This document shows, piece by piece, positions 1 through 8,501 of a stretch of DNA of 64,000 nucleotides. The position numbers were made by a program, and so were the translations under genes. The stretch comes from Flavobacteriales bacterium (GTDB lineage Bacteria; Bacteroidota; Bacteroidia; Flavobacteriales_F; PHOS-HE28), in the NCBI GenBank assembly GCA_023382455.1, contig JAHDVX010000002.1, positions 124,001 to 188,000 of the forward strand, written 5' to 3'. Numbering within the stretch: position 1 is the stretch's first letter; each line of letters starts with the position of its first letter. Under the pieces are notes generated by a model. It had not been told where the DNA came from, searched no databases, and saw only the letters and a program-made list of their open reading frames with translations.

Positions 1-1
1 C

Positions 2-1798
2 GCCGCCAGCAATTTCAGCACCGGCAGCACGGTGTACCAAGGCGACAACCGCTACCGCCTGAAGGACATCACCTTCTTCCAGCACCGGCTGGAGATCCGG
101 CAGGAAGGCAAATGGTTCGCCCGTGCCTACGTGACGCACGAGGATGCCGGCAACACCTACGACATCTACACCACCGCATTGCGCCTGCAGGAGGCGGCCG
201 GCCTGACAGGTGGAGCCAACGGCTGGAACTTCGAGTACAACAAGTTCTGGGGGGATTCCATCACCCCGCTGGTGCGCGCCTTGCCCGGGTACATCACCGT
301 GAGCCAAGCCGTGGCCATGGGCTGGACCCAGGCCCAGTGGATCGCCTGGCAGGACCAATACGTGCTCGACAACCTTTCCGTGTTCCAAGGCTTCCACCAG
401 CAGGCACTCGATTACACCAACAACCTCAACACCGCCTACCTCGACCCCTTCCTGGTGCCCGGCACCGACCGCTTCAATGAGGCGTTCGCCGAGATCACCG
501 GCAAGCGCTTCACCGAGGGCGGTTCGCTCTTCTACGACAAGAGCGTGCTGGCCCATGCCATGGGCGAATACAAGTTTGACCTGGGAACGAAGCATTGGAA
601 CCATACCGGAAGGCAGCGGTATGTCCGCAAAGACCTACAGCTTACCGTGGGCGGCAACTTCCGCCAGTACCTGCCCAACAGCGCGGGCACCATCTTCCGC
701 GACACCGGCGACGTGCGCATCCGCAACCGTGAATTCGGGCTGGTGGCCGGCCTGGAACGGAAGATGCTCGCCAAGCAGCTCACCGGCACGTTCACCTTGC
801 GCATGGACAAGAACGAGAATTTCAAGGCCCTCTTCTCCCCCGCCCTCTCCTTCGTCTACGCCAAGGCCCCGGCGCACGTGTTCCGCCTCAGCTTCAGCAG
901 CGCCATACGCAACCCCACGCTGGCCGACCAGTACCTCTACTACAACGTGGGCCGCGCCCTGCTGCTTGGCAACGTGGACGGCCAATTCGAGGCCGGCCGT
1001 GACTCGCTCTTCACCCTGGAGAGCTTCAACGATTACCGCAACCAATCCCAGCTAAGCACCACCAACCTCGACTACTTCAACGTGGACCGCGTGAAGCCCG
1101 AGCAGGTAAGGACCATCGAGGCGGGCTACCGCGGCACCCATTGGGAAAGCGTGTACATCGACCTCAGCGCGTATAACAGCTGGTACACCGACTTCATCGG
1201 CTACATCATCGGCCTGCACGCCGATTTCCAGACCCCCACCTCCGTGCCCCAGCGCCTGCAGGCCTACCGCGTGGCCGCCAATGCCAACGCCACCGTGGTG
1301 ACCCGCGGACTGAACGCCGGCCTGAACTGGTACCGCCCCAAACTCACCTACACCTTCAACTACGGCCTGAACGTGCTGACCACGGGAGAGGACGACCCGA
1401 TCATTCCCGCCTTCAACACCCCGCGGAACAAATTCAACCTCGGCCTCAATGCCCGCGACCGCAGGATCCCCTTCACCACGCTGAAGCGCCTGGGCTACGG
1501 CGTGAACTGGAAGTACGTGGAGGGCTACACCTTCGAGGGCTCGCCGCAATTCACCGGAGCGATCCCCAGCTACGACATGGTGGACGCCCAGGTGAACGTG
1601 AAATTCCCCAAGCAGGACCTCACCGTGAAACTGGGGGCCAGCAACATCTTCGGCCTGCTGCCGCTATGGGATGAACACGTGGCGGACGGCGACCGCCTGG
1701 ATCGCGCCTGGAACAATGACGTGTACCTGGTCTACGGCGGACCGCGCATCGGCCGGCTGGCCTACCTGCAGCTCACCTACGAATTCAGCACACGCTGA
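2..1798 (+). CDS. TonB-dependent outer-membrane receptor, 3' part (5' end outside window)
   Basis: This is the C-terminal part, about 598 residues, of a TonB-dependent receptor. The frame is open at the left edge, so signal peptide, any N-terminal carboxypeptidase-like domain and the plug are missing. What is visible is a series of alternating polar and aromatic strands like those of the 22-strand barrel, ending in LQLTYEFSTR, an amphipathic last strand of the kind recognised by the Bam machinery. Such receptors import siderophores, cobalamin, glycans or peptides with TonB-ExbBD energy; the substrate cannot be told here. A secreted esterase-like protein starts 43 bases downstream on the same strand and may belong to the same unit. 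Confidence 0.85.
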   Translation, partial: AASNFSTGSTVYQGDNRYRLKDITFFQHRLEIRQEGKWFARAYVTHEDAGNTYDIYTTALRLQEAAGLTGGANGWNFEYNKFWGDSITPLVRALPGYITVSQAVAMGWTQAQWIAWQDQYVLDNLSVFQGFHQQALDYTNNLNTAYLDPFLVPGTDRFNEAFAEITGKRFTEGGSLFYDKSVLAHAMGEYKFDLGTKHWNHTGRQRYVRKDLQLTVGGNFRQYLPNSAGTIFRDTGDVRIRNREFGLVAGLERKMLAKQLTGTFTLRMDKNENFKALFSPALSFVYAKAPAHVFRLSFSSAIRNPTLADQYLYYNVGRALLLGNVDGQFEAGRDSLFTLESFNDYRNQSQLSTTNLDYFNVDRVKPEQVRTIEAGYRGTHWESVYIDLSAYNSWYTDFIGYIIGLHADFQTPTSVPQRLQAYRVAANANATVVTRGLNAGLNWYRPKLTYTFNYGLNVLTTGEDDPIIPAFNTPRNKFNLGLNARDRRIPFTTLKRLGYGVNWKYVEGYTFEGSPQFTGAIPSYDMVDAQVNVKFPKQDLTVKLGASNIFGLLPLWDEHVADGDRLDRAWNNDVYLVYGGPRIGRLAYLQLTYEFSTR

Positions 1799-1841
1799 AA
1801 TTCGCTAACTTTCAAAACTTGAACACACCAATCCGGAACCA

Positions 1842-3533
1842 ATGAACAGAAAAGTACTCCTTGCCATACCGCTCGCGGCGGCCGCACTGACCGCATCGGC
1901 CCAGGACCGCTACCTCTCCGAGGTATTCACCGCCTCGCAGGTCACGGTCACCGACGGGATCACCTTCGGCACGAACATCGATTTCATGACCTCGGACTTC
2001 ACCAACCCCGCATTGTACGGGCCGGAGGTGATGCAGCTGCAGGGCTTGGTGAGCGGCGGGCAACCGATCCCCGCCCCCTTCTACGATCCATTCGATGCAA
2101 GCACCGTGGTGAAGGTGACCGACCTGAAGATGGACATCTACGAACCCGACCAGGGCGTGGACAGCGAGACCGCCCGACCGGTCTTCATCTTCGTGCACAC
2201 GGGCAATGCCCTGCCGCCGCCCCTGAACGGAAGCCCCAACGGCACCCGCAAGGACAGCAGCGCCGTGGAGGTGTGCAAGCAAATGGCCCGGCGCGGCTAT
2301 GTGGCCGTGAGCATGGACTACCGCAACGGATGGAACCCGCTGGGCAGCTCCCTGGAGATCCGCCGCGGCACCCTGCTGAACGCCATCTACCGCGCCATCC
2401 ATGACGTGAAACAGTGCGTGCGCTTCCTGAAGGCCGATGCCAACGGGGCCAACACCTATGCCATCGACGATGACAAGATCATCCTCTACGGCGAAGGCAC
2501 CGGTGGCTACATCACCCTCGCCACGGCCACGTTGGATGACCCCGATGAGCTCTTCATCGACAAGTTCCGTCCGGATCCCTTCGACCCAAACACGAGCTAT
2601 GTGGACACCACGGTGGTGGGCAACATCGAAGGCTTCGGCGGCAGCCTCGCCCTGTACCGCCCCAACGGACAGGACAGTGAAATCGACTTCTGCGTGAACG
2701 CGGGCGGCGCCTTGGCCGACACCAGCTGGCTGGAGGCCGGTGATGCCCCCATGGTGGCCTTCCACACCGTGTTCGACCCCTTCGCGCCGTTCGGCAATGG
2801 CATCGTGATCGTGCCCACCACCGGCGAACAGGTGGTGGACGTGAACGGCAGCAACGTGTTCATGGAGCATGTGAACGCCTATGGCAACAACAGCAGCTTC
2901 GCCACCCTCCCCAATGGAGACCCGTACACCGACCGCGCCCGCTCGCTCTACGGCACGGACCAGGTGCACGGCACCAACACGGTGCACATCAACCCCAACG
3001 TGGAGGGCCTGTTCCCGCTGGTGACGCCCAACTGGCCGGCCATCATCCCCGGCACCTTGGAAGAGGCCTCTCCCTGGCAATGGTGGGACCCGAACGGCCC
3101 CTTGGCCCAGACGGTGGTCTCTCCCGGCCCGCCGCCCATCACCGCCGGACAGGCCAGCCAAGCCAGCAACCCCAACTTCAGCGGCGACAAGGGCCGTACG
3201 TACATCGACACCATCATGGGCTACATGAACCCGCGCATCGTGTGCGCCCTGCAGCTGGGCCCGTGCAGCCTGGTGGGCCTCGATGAAGCGGACCCCATCG
3301 CCGTGGGTGTGGAGCTGTTCCCCAACCCGGCACATGAGTCCGTGCGCATCACCAGCGCCGCGGCCACCATCCGCATGGCCGAGGTGTACGACATCAACGG
3401 CCGCCGCGTGCATGCCGAGAACGTGGACAACACGGCGTTCACCCTGCAGCGCAACGGCCTGAAGGCCGGGGCCTACTTCGTCACCCTCACCTTCGACCAG
3501 GGCACGGTGACGCGGAAGCTGCTGCTCGATTGA
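1842..3533 (+). CDS. Secreted esterase-like alpha/beta-hydrolase with T9SS sorting domain; nucleophile serine apparently replaced
   Basis: 563 residues with a signal peptide cut after ALTASAQ. Residues about 90-270 follow the carboxylesterase/BD-FAE fold: FIFVHTGN stands where HGGG normally forms the oxyanion hole, and MDYRNGW follows. The expected elbow GxSxG reads GEGTGG (about residue 216), so the nucleophile serine is not at its normal place. Residues about 490-563 are a type A T9SS sorting domain: VELFPNPA, a YDINGR strand, and a GAYFVTL to KLLLD end. The protein should therefore cross the outer membrane by T9SS. It follows a TonB receptor and is closed by a hairpin terminator. It may be inactive, use another nucleophile, or act as a binding protein. 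Confidence 0.8.
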   Translation: MNRKVLLAIPLAAAALTASAQDRYLSEVFTASQVTVTDGITFGTNIDFMTSDFTNPALYGPEVMQLQGLVSGGQPIPAPFYDPFDASTVVKVTDLKMDIYEPDQGVDSETARPVFIFVHTGNALPPPLNGSPNGTRKDSSAVEVCKQMARRGYVAVSMDYRNGWNPLGSSLEIRRGTLLNAIYRAIHDVKQCVRFLKADANGANTYAIDDDKIILYGEGTGGYITLATATLDDPDELFIDKFRPDPFDPNTSYVDTTVVGNIEGFGGSLALYRPNGQDSEIDFCVNAGGALADTSWLEAGDAPMVAFHTVFDPFAPFGNGIVIVPTTGEQVVDVNGSNVFMEHVNAYGNNSSFATLPNGDPYTDRARSLYGTDQVHGTNTVHINPNVEGLFPLVTPNWPAIIPGTLEEASPWQWWDPNGPLAQTVVSPGPPPITAGQASQASNPNFSGDKGRTYIDTIMGYMNPRIVCALQLGPCSLVGLDEADPIAVGVELFPNPAHESVRITSAAATIRMAEVYDINGRRVHAENVDNTAFTLQRNGLKAGAYFVTLTFDQGTVTRKLLLD

Positions 3534-3557
3534 CCCCGGTTTCCCCTCGCATGGAGA

Positions 3558-3583
3558 AGGGCTGCCCACGGGCGGCCCTTTTT
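3558..3583 (+). terminator. Intrinsic terminator after the esterase-like gene
   Basis: A 9-bp stem with one G-T wobble (AGGGCTGCC against GGCGGCCCT) and a four-base loop is followed by five T residues, 25 bases after the stop codon. It should separate the receptor/esterase unit from the padR promoter. Confidence 0.75.
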
Positions 3584-3640
3584 CATACTGCGCCGTTCAT
3601 CCCCCCGGGCAAGCCGCTCGTCATAAAATACTACCTTGTC

Positions 3641-3672
3641 TTGCACAGTACCATCCAAGGCACATATATTTG
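3641..3672 (+). promoter_or_regulatory. Bacteroidota-type promoter of the padR-pspC operon
   Basis: TATATTTG at 3665-3672 matches the TAnnTTTG -7 element of Bacteroidota exactly, and TTG at 3641-3643 lies 21 bases upstream, within the usual 19-21 spacing of the -33 element. The padR start codon is about 50 bases further on. Confidence 0.7.
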
Positions 3673-3721
3673 CACCGTCAGCTACCGGGCAGTACCCGGA
3701 GGCCGCCAGGAACCAACAGCC

Positions 3722-4060
3722 ATGAAAGTGGAGAACACCAAGGCCCAGATGCGCAAAGGCGTGCTGGAGTACTGCATCCTCTCGCTGCTGAGCGCTGAGG
3801 AGATGTACCCCAGCGACGTGATCGCGAAGCTGAAGGAGGCCAAGCTCATAGTGGTGGAGGGCACCCTCTACCCCCTGCTCACGCGCCTGAAGGATGCCGG
3901 CTACCTGGCCTACCGCTGGGAGGAGAGCCGCTCCGGACCGCCGCGCAAATACTACAAGCTCACTCCCGTGGGCCTGAAATTCCTGAAAGAACTGGACGAT
4001 ACCTGGGACGAACTCGCGCAAGCCGTGAAAAAAGCCACCCGCAACAACCCCTCGAAATGA
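3722..4060 (+). CDS. PadR-family transcriptional regulator
   Basis: 112 residues from the ATG at 3722; the frame is open further upstream, but that part overlaps the promoter. It is a short PadR winged-helix protein: the sequence KGVLEYCILSLL opens helix 1, VVEGTLYPLLTRL is the recognition-helix signature, and RKYYKLTPVG forms the wing. A short C-terminal helix would serve for dimerisation. The stop overlaps the start of the PspC gene (ATGA), a translationally coupled pair common in Bacteroidota. The regulator probably represses its own operon in response to envelope stress or a ligand; the ligand is unknown. Confidence 0.9.
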   Translation: MKVENTKAQMRKGVLEYCILSLLSAEEMYPSDVIAKLKEAKLIVVEGTLYPLLTRLKDAGYLAYRWEESRSGPPRKYYKLTPVGLKFLKELDDTWDELAQAVKKATRNNPSK

Positions 4061-5841
4061 AAAAGACATTCACCGCAAACCTCAACGGCATCGTCTTCCA
4101 CATTGAGGAGGATGCCTACGACCAGCTGCAGCGCTACCTGGCCAACATCCGCGCCAAGTTCAGCGGCAGCGCCGAGGCCGAGGAGGTGATGGCCGACATC
4201 GAGGCCCGGATCGCCGAACTGTTCACCGAGCGCCTGCAGGGCCGCCAGGCCGTTTCCATGGCCGACGTGGACCATGTGAAGCAGGTGATGGGCCAGCCTG
4301 AGGACTACGTGGACAGCGAACCCTCCGGCGACGGTGCTTCCGGCACGGGCCACCCGGAGAGCGGCGCAGCCCAACGCCGGCACAAGCGGTTGTTCCGCGA
4401 CACGGACGACCGGTGGGTGGCCGGCGTGATCGGAGGCCTGGCCAACTACTTCGGCACCGAGGCGCTCTGGTTCCGCATCGCCTTCCTGGTGGTGGTAGTG
4501 GCCGGCTGGGGCTCGCCGGTACTGCTCTACATCCTGATGTGGATGCTGGTGCCCGAGGCCACCTCCGCCGCGGAAAAGCTGGAGATGCGCGGCGAACCCG
4601 TGACGGTGGACAACATCAAGCGGATGTTTGAGGAAGGCGCCGAGCGGGTGAAGACCGGCGCCGGGAAAGTGGCTGACGAGGCGCGTACCGTGGGCCGCAA
4701 ATACTGGAACGAAGGCCAACATCAGGGGCGTGAGGCCGGTCGCCGCGTGGAGGGCGCCGCACACCGGCTGTTCGACGCGCTGGGCAAGGTGCTCGGGGTC
4801 TTCCTCCTGATCCTCGCCATCGTGCTGGGCTTGTCGGTGGTGGCCTCCTTGGTGGGCAGCACCGCCGCGTGGAGCAATGGCTCGTTCATGGGCGGCAACG
4901 GGATCATGGGATGGGCCGGGCTGCTCTTTCCCTCCATGCCCGAGGCCGTGGGCTTCACCCTGTCCGCCGTACTGCTGTTCATGGTGCCCATACTGCTGCT
5001 GCTGCTCGCTTCCCTGTGGCTGCTCTTCCGTGTGCGCGTCCCCCGGTGGGCCGGTATCAGCCTCACAGTGGTCTTCATCGCCGCGCTGGCCGTGTGCGTA
5101 TGGACCGGCATCCGCCTGGGGATGGATTTCCGCAGCAAGGCCGAGCAGGTCACCGAACAGTCCATCACCGCACCTTACCACGGTACGCTGCATGTCCGCG
5201 TCCGCGACCCGCATTTGGCTGGCCGCACCATGGTGAGCCACGGGATCAGCTACTCGAACTGGATCGTGCGCTGGGATAACGACCTGGTGGAACTGGAGAA
5301 CGACACGGCGTTCATGCCCTTCTCCAACCTGCAGGTGGAACAGAGCCCCGACTCGGCCTGGCATCTTTCCATGCGCCGCATGGCCCGCGGAGGCAACGGG
5401 GCCGGTGCACGGGAGCGGACGGCCAACATCAGGGCCTACGCCCACTACGAGGCCGACACCGTCAGCCTGTCCAGCTGGTACAGCTTCCCTGCACACGACC
5501 TCCTACGGGCCCAGCGTGTGGTGCACGTGCTGCAGGTGCCGCTGGGCGGGCGGGTCCACTTCCTCCCGGGCAGCCAGGCGCTGATGTCGGACTGCGCTTA
5601 CAATGGCCGGGGGAGCGACCTGGACGACGATATGGTGGGCCGCACCTGGACCATGACCAAGGACGGCCTGAAGTCCTTGGAGAACGACACGCCCCCTGCC
5701 ATCCCGGAACCGGTCCCTACCCCGCCTGCACCCGCCCCTCCGGCCGGCGGCTCCACCATCGGCGTAGTTCCCATTCAGGCCACGCTGCAACCGGCCATGC
5801 CGAACCTGCTTCATCTGCTGGGCAACTTCATCCGGCCGTAG
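4057..5841 (+). CDS. PspC-domain envelope-stress membrane protein
   Basis: 594 residues, overlapping padR by four bases. Residues 1-100 form a cytoplasmic helical domain (IVFHIEEDAYDQLQRYL) found in front of PspC in Bacteroidota. Residues about 108-175 are the PspC domain, with RLFRDTDDRWVAGVIGGLA and the membrane helix that follows it. A charged, probably amphipathic stretch (about 175-245) leads to at least three more membrane helices (about 248-270, 290-325, 330-355). The last 240 residues look exported and end in a Pro-rich segment. PspC proteins sense or protect the inner membrane; the precise role of this long form is not known. The PadR partner is the likely regulator. Confidence 0.85.
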   Translation: MKKTFTANLNGIVFHIEEDAYDQLQRYLANIRAKFSGSAEAEEVMADIEARIAELFTERLQGRQAVSMADVDHVKQVMGQPEDYVDSEPSGDGASGTGHPESGAAQRRHKRLFRDTDDRWVAGVIGGLANYFGTEALWFRIAFLVVVVAGWGSPVLLYILMWMLVPEATSAAEKLEMRGEPVTVDNIKRMFEEGAERVKTGAGKVADEARTVGRKYWNEGQHQGREAGRRVEGAAHRLFDALGKVLGVFLLILAIVLGLSVVASLVGSTAAWSNGSFMGGNGIMGWAGLLFPSMPEAVGFTLSAVLLFMVPILLLLLASLWLLFRVRVPRWAGISLTVVFIAALAVCVWTGIRLGMDFRSKAEQVTEQSITAPYHGTLHVRVRDPHLAGRTMVSHGISYSNWIVRWDNDLVELENDTAFMPFSNLQVEQSPDSAWHLSMRRMARGGNGAGARERTANIRAYAHYEADTVSLSSWYSFPAHDLLRAQRVVHVLQVPLGGRVHFLPGSQALMSDCAYNGRGSDLDDDMVGRTWTMTKDGLKSLENDTPPAIPEPVPTPPAPAPPAGGSTIGVVPIQATLQPAMPNLLHLLGNFIRP

Positions 5842-5902
5842 GCGGCCATCTCTTCCAGGCACGAACGCGACGAGGGGTTGTCGGTTCATCGTTCGGCCAG
5901 CG

Positions 5903-5929
5903 GCGGCCCCGGACCTCGTCCGGGGCCGC
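5903..5929. terminator. Perfect 12-bp GC hairpin after pspC
   Basis: GCGGCCCCGGAC and GTCCGGGGCCGC are perfectly complementary around a three-base loop. There is no long T tract, only TCGCACTTTC after it. It lies between the pspC stop and the ureohydrolase start. Confidence 0.65.
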
Positions 5930-6004
5930 TCGCACTTTCACCACACGTTCCGAAGCAATGGCGACCTTCGCGCCGTGCAGACACCTCTTTGCACCCGCAG
6001 CACC

Positions 6005-7057
6005 ATGAGCAAAGCCTCCAAGATCAAGAACTTCGACCCCAATTCACCGGGCAACGCCAATGCCGGCATCTACGGACTGCCCTTCACACCGGCGGAAAGT
6101 GACATCGTACTGGTGCCTGTGCCTTGGGAGGTGACCACAAGCTACGGCGGCGGTACCGCCCATGGACCCTCGGCCATCCTGGAGGCTTCATTCCAGGTGG
6201 ACCTGCTCCACCCGGAATTCCCCGGCCTGTGGAAGCACGGCATCGCCATGGACGAGGTCCCGGATGCCCTGTTGGAGCAGAGCACCGCCCTGAAAAAGGA
6301 AGCCGCCACCGTGATCGACCTGCTGGTGAACGGGGGCAACAAGGCCAAACAGGCGCGCGCCGCCAAGGCCTTGAAACTGGTGAACGAGGAATGCGCCGTG
6401 ATGGAGCAATGGGTGGAGCAACGCACCGGCTACTGGCTGGACCAAGGCAAGCTGGTGGGCCTGGTGGGCGGCGACCACAGCACGCCGCTCGGCTATTTCC
6501 GCGCCCTGGCCGACCGTCACAAGCGCTTCGGCATCCTGCACCTCGATGCGCACCTGGACCTTCGCAACGCCTACGAGGGATTCACGTCCAGCCATGCGAG
6601 CATCATGTACAACGCCTTGGCCATCCCGCAGGTGGAACGCATCGTCTCGGTGGGCATCCGCGATTTCTGCGAGGAGGAGGCCGCCGTGGCCGCAAAGGTC
6701 GGCAAGCGCTCGGTGATCCACCGCAGCGCGGAGCTTCGTGGCGAGCAGTACGAAGGCGCCACCTGGCGGAAGCAATGCGACCGCATCATCGGCCAGCTGC
6801 CGCAATTCGTCCACATCAGCTTCGACATCGATGCGCTGGATCCGGCCCTGTGCCCCAACACCGGCACCCCCGTGCCCGGCGGCCTGGCCTTCGAGGAGGC
6901 CACCTACCTGCTTTCACGGCTCGTGGCCAGCGGCAGGACCGTCATCGGCTTCGACCTGGTGGAGGTGACACCGGGCGACCAGGGAGACTGGGACGCCAAC
7001 GTGGGTGCACGCATGCTGTGGCACCTGTGCGGCGTGCTGGCCAAGGCCCGTCCGTGA
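6005..7057 (+). CDS. Ureohydrolase (agmatinase/arginase/formimidoylglutamase family)
   Basis: 350 residues from the ATG at 6005; an earlier in-frame ATG at 5975 would add ten residues without family similarity. The binuclear manganese site is complete: VGGDHST, LHLDAHLDLR and FDIDALDP supply the usual His and Asp ligands. Members hydrolyse a guanidino or formimino group from agmatine, arginine or formiminoglutamate. The N-terminal start FDPNSPG and overall length resemble the Bacteroidota agmatinase-like group, but substrate-specific residues cannot be assigned by reading. No polyamine or histidine-degradation genes sit beside it. A DCC oxidoreductase follows 16 bases downstream. Confidence 0.88.
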   Translation: MSKASKIKNFDPNSPGNANAGIYGLPFTPAESDIVLVPVPWEVTTSYGGGTAHGPSAILEASFQVDLLHPEFPGLWKHGIAMDEVPDALLEQSTALKKEAATVIDLLVNGGNKAKQARAAKALKLVNEECAVMEQWVEQRTGYWLDQGKLVGLVGGDHSTPLGYFRALADRHKRFGILHLDAHLDLRNAYEGFTSSHASIMYNALAIPQVERIVSVGIRDFCEEEAAVAAKVGKRSVIHRSAELRGEQYEGATWRKQCDRIIGQLPQFVHISFDIDALDPALCPNTGTPVPGGLAFEEATYLLSRLVASGRTVIGFDLVEVTPGDQGDWDANVGARMLWHLCGVLAKARP

Positions 7058-7073
7058 CCGATCGCCGCAGAGC

Positions 7074-7499
7074 ATGGGAGTGCCCACGCACACGGCAACG
7101 GACGACGCGTTGCAGCACCTGCTGCTCTTCGACGGGGATTGCGCCATGTGCAGTAGCCTGGTGCGCTTCGTAGCCCGGCGGGACAAACATCGACGCATCG
7201 GGCTCGAACCGCTGCGCTCCGATGCGGCACGGGCCCAGCTTGCGCTCCACGGCATGGCCGCGCCGCCGGCGGACACGCTCGTCTACTTGCGCAAAGGCCA
7301 ACTGCTCACCCGCTCCACCGCAGCCCTGTACGTGGCCCGGGACCTCACCGGCCCCTGGCGCCTGGCCTTCATCCTCATCGTGGTGCCGCGCAGCCTGCGC
7401 AACGCCGTCTACCGCTTGGTAGCGAAGCACCGCCACCGATTCATGGGCCCGCAGGACTCCTGTGACTGGTCGCCGGGCGGCCCGGCCGAAAGGCACTGA
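7074..7499 (+). CDS. DCC-family thiol-disulfide oxidoreductase
   Basis: 141 residues from the ATG at 7074. The N-terminus carries the family signature LLFDGDCAMCS, a thioredoxin-like CxxC preceded by DGD, followed by VRFVARRD. The middle part has DTLVYLRKGQ and the end has a single hydrophobic helix (LAFILIVVPRSL) and the family tail YRLVAKHRHRFMG. DCC proteins are small putative redox proteins with no settled substrate. The gene lies 16 bases after the ureohydrolase and converges on the universal stress protein gene with only nine bases between the stops. Confidence 0.85.
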   Translation: MGVPTHTATDDALQHLLLFDGDCAMCSSLVRFVARRDKHRRIGLEPLRSDAARAQLALHGMAAPPADTLVYLRKGQLLTRSTAALYVARDLTGPWRLAFILIVVPRSLRNAVYRLVAKHRHRFMGPQDSCDWSPGGPAERH

Positions 7500-7508
7500 A
7501 GGTTCCGG

Positions 7509-8342
7509 TCAAGGCTGTTCCTCCGCCTCGTCGTCGAAGTCCTGCAGCACCAGCAACGGTGTATTGGTGTACAGGGCAAGGCGCTTGGCCGTGCTGGCAT
7601 GGAACAGCCCCTCCAGGAACCCGGCATGGCGGTGCACCACCGCGATCAGGCCCGCTCCTTCCTGCCCCGCCATCAGGTCCAATGCAGCCGCCACGTCCTC
7701 GCCCTCCGTGGAAATGTACCGGTGCGGGATGTCCTTCAGGAGTTCGTCATACATCCCCACCAAGTCCGGGTCCGGAACCTCCGCCCCGTCGCGGAGCACA
7801 TGGGCCAGCAGCACTTCAGCCTTCATGCGCGAGGCGATATGCACCAGCATGCGGCCGCCGGCAACGTCCATTCCTTGCTGGTCATCGGCGAGGAGGATCT
7901 TGCCCATGCTGCGCGAATCCGCCTTGGCGGGCACCACCAGCACGGGAAACTTGCTCCGCTTCACCATGGCGGCCGCGTTGCTGCCCAGTATCACGGAGCC
8001 GCCATGACCTTGCGTTCCCATGACCAACAGGTCGGCGCCCTGTTCCGCCCCGAAGCCGTTCAGCACGCCCACCAAAGGGCCGTATTGCACCTCCGCATGC
8101 AGCTCCGCCCCTGTGAACTCCGCGCTGCCCCGCAACCGCCGCTCCCAGTCCGCCATGCCTTCCCGGGCCGCCTCGAACATGCTTTCGGAAAGGCCCGACC
8201 AGGAGGCTGGCGAGGGGTCCGCGTCCAAATAGGCGTGCACCGTGGTATACTTCACCCCTTCCAGGCCCAACAGGCGTGCCGCGTAAAGCGCGGCCTGGAA
8301 AGACTGATCGCTGTAATCCGTGGAAAGAAGCACGTGAACCAT
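7509..8342 (-). CDS. Universal stress protein, tandem UspA domains
   Basis: 277 residues from the ATG at 8342 (two codons inside an upstream TTG). Two UspA domains follow each other. The first starts VHVLLSTDYSDQS and ends with the nucleotide-loop form LVMGTQGHGGSVILGSN; the second starts KILLADDQQGMD and is more divergent, ending LVLQDF. Two-domain UspA proteins are common in Bacteroidota and usually respond to starvation or low oxygen. A TAnnTTTG promoter lies 17 bases upstream and a 12-bp palindrome sits behind it, so the gene is probably controlled by a dedicated dimeric regulator. Confidence 0.88.
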   Translation of the reverse strand: MVHVLLSTDYSDQSFQAALYAARLLGLEGVKYTTVHAYLDADPSPASWSGLSESMFEAAREGMADWERRLRGSAEFTGAELHAEVQYGPLVGVLNGFGAEQGADLLVMGTQGHGGSVILGSNAAAMVKRSKFPVLVVPAKADSRSMGKILLADDQQGMDVAGGRMLVHIASRMKAEVLLAHVLRDGAEVPDPDLVGMYDELLKDIPHRYISTEGEDVAAALDLMAGQEGAGLIAVVHRHAGFLEGLFHASTAKRLALYTNTPLLVLQDFDDEAEEQP

Positions 8343-8358
8343 AGCCAAGAGCTTTCCA

Positions 8359-8366
8359 CAAACTTA
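8359..8366 (-). promoter_or_regulatory. -7 promoter element of the universal stress protein gene
   Basis: On the minus strand this reads TAAGTTTG, an exact TAnnTTTG match 17 bases before the start codon. Confidence 0.55.
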
Positions 8367-8374
8367 GGGCGTGC

Positions 8375-8386
8375 TTTCCATGGAAA
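8375..8386. promoter_or_regulatory. 12-bp palindrome upstream of the stress-protein promoter
   Basis: TTTCCATGGAAA is a perfect palindrome. It lies eight bases behind the -7 element of the stress-protein gene, in the place of the -33 region, so it is a candidate operator. I saw no second copy in the window. Confidence 0.4.
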
Positions 8387-8501
8387 ACAGGAATTTCTCC
8401 CATTGAATTCCGACGTACGGCCCTCCGCTGAGCGACTTACGTCAGGCTGCTTGCTGATGAAGATCATTCACCGCCCGGCCATAAGCCGGTAACCTTGGCG
8501 G

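Noticed and set aside
1812-3569. Long open frame on the minus strand opposite the esterase-like gene
   Set aside because: It is low in hydrophobic order, rich in Val/His/Gly/Ala and has no domain; such antisense frames are usual in GC-rich coding DNA. The same holds for the very long minus-strand frame under tamL and the aldolase (58798-62499).
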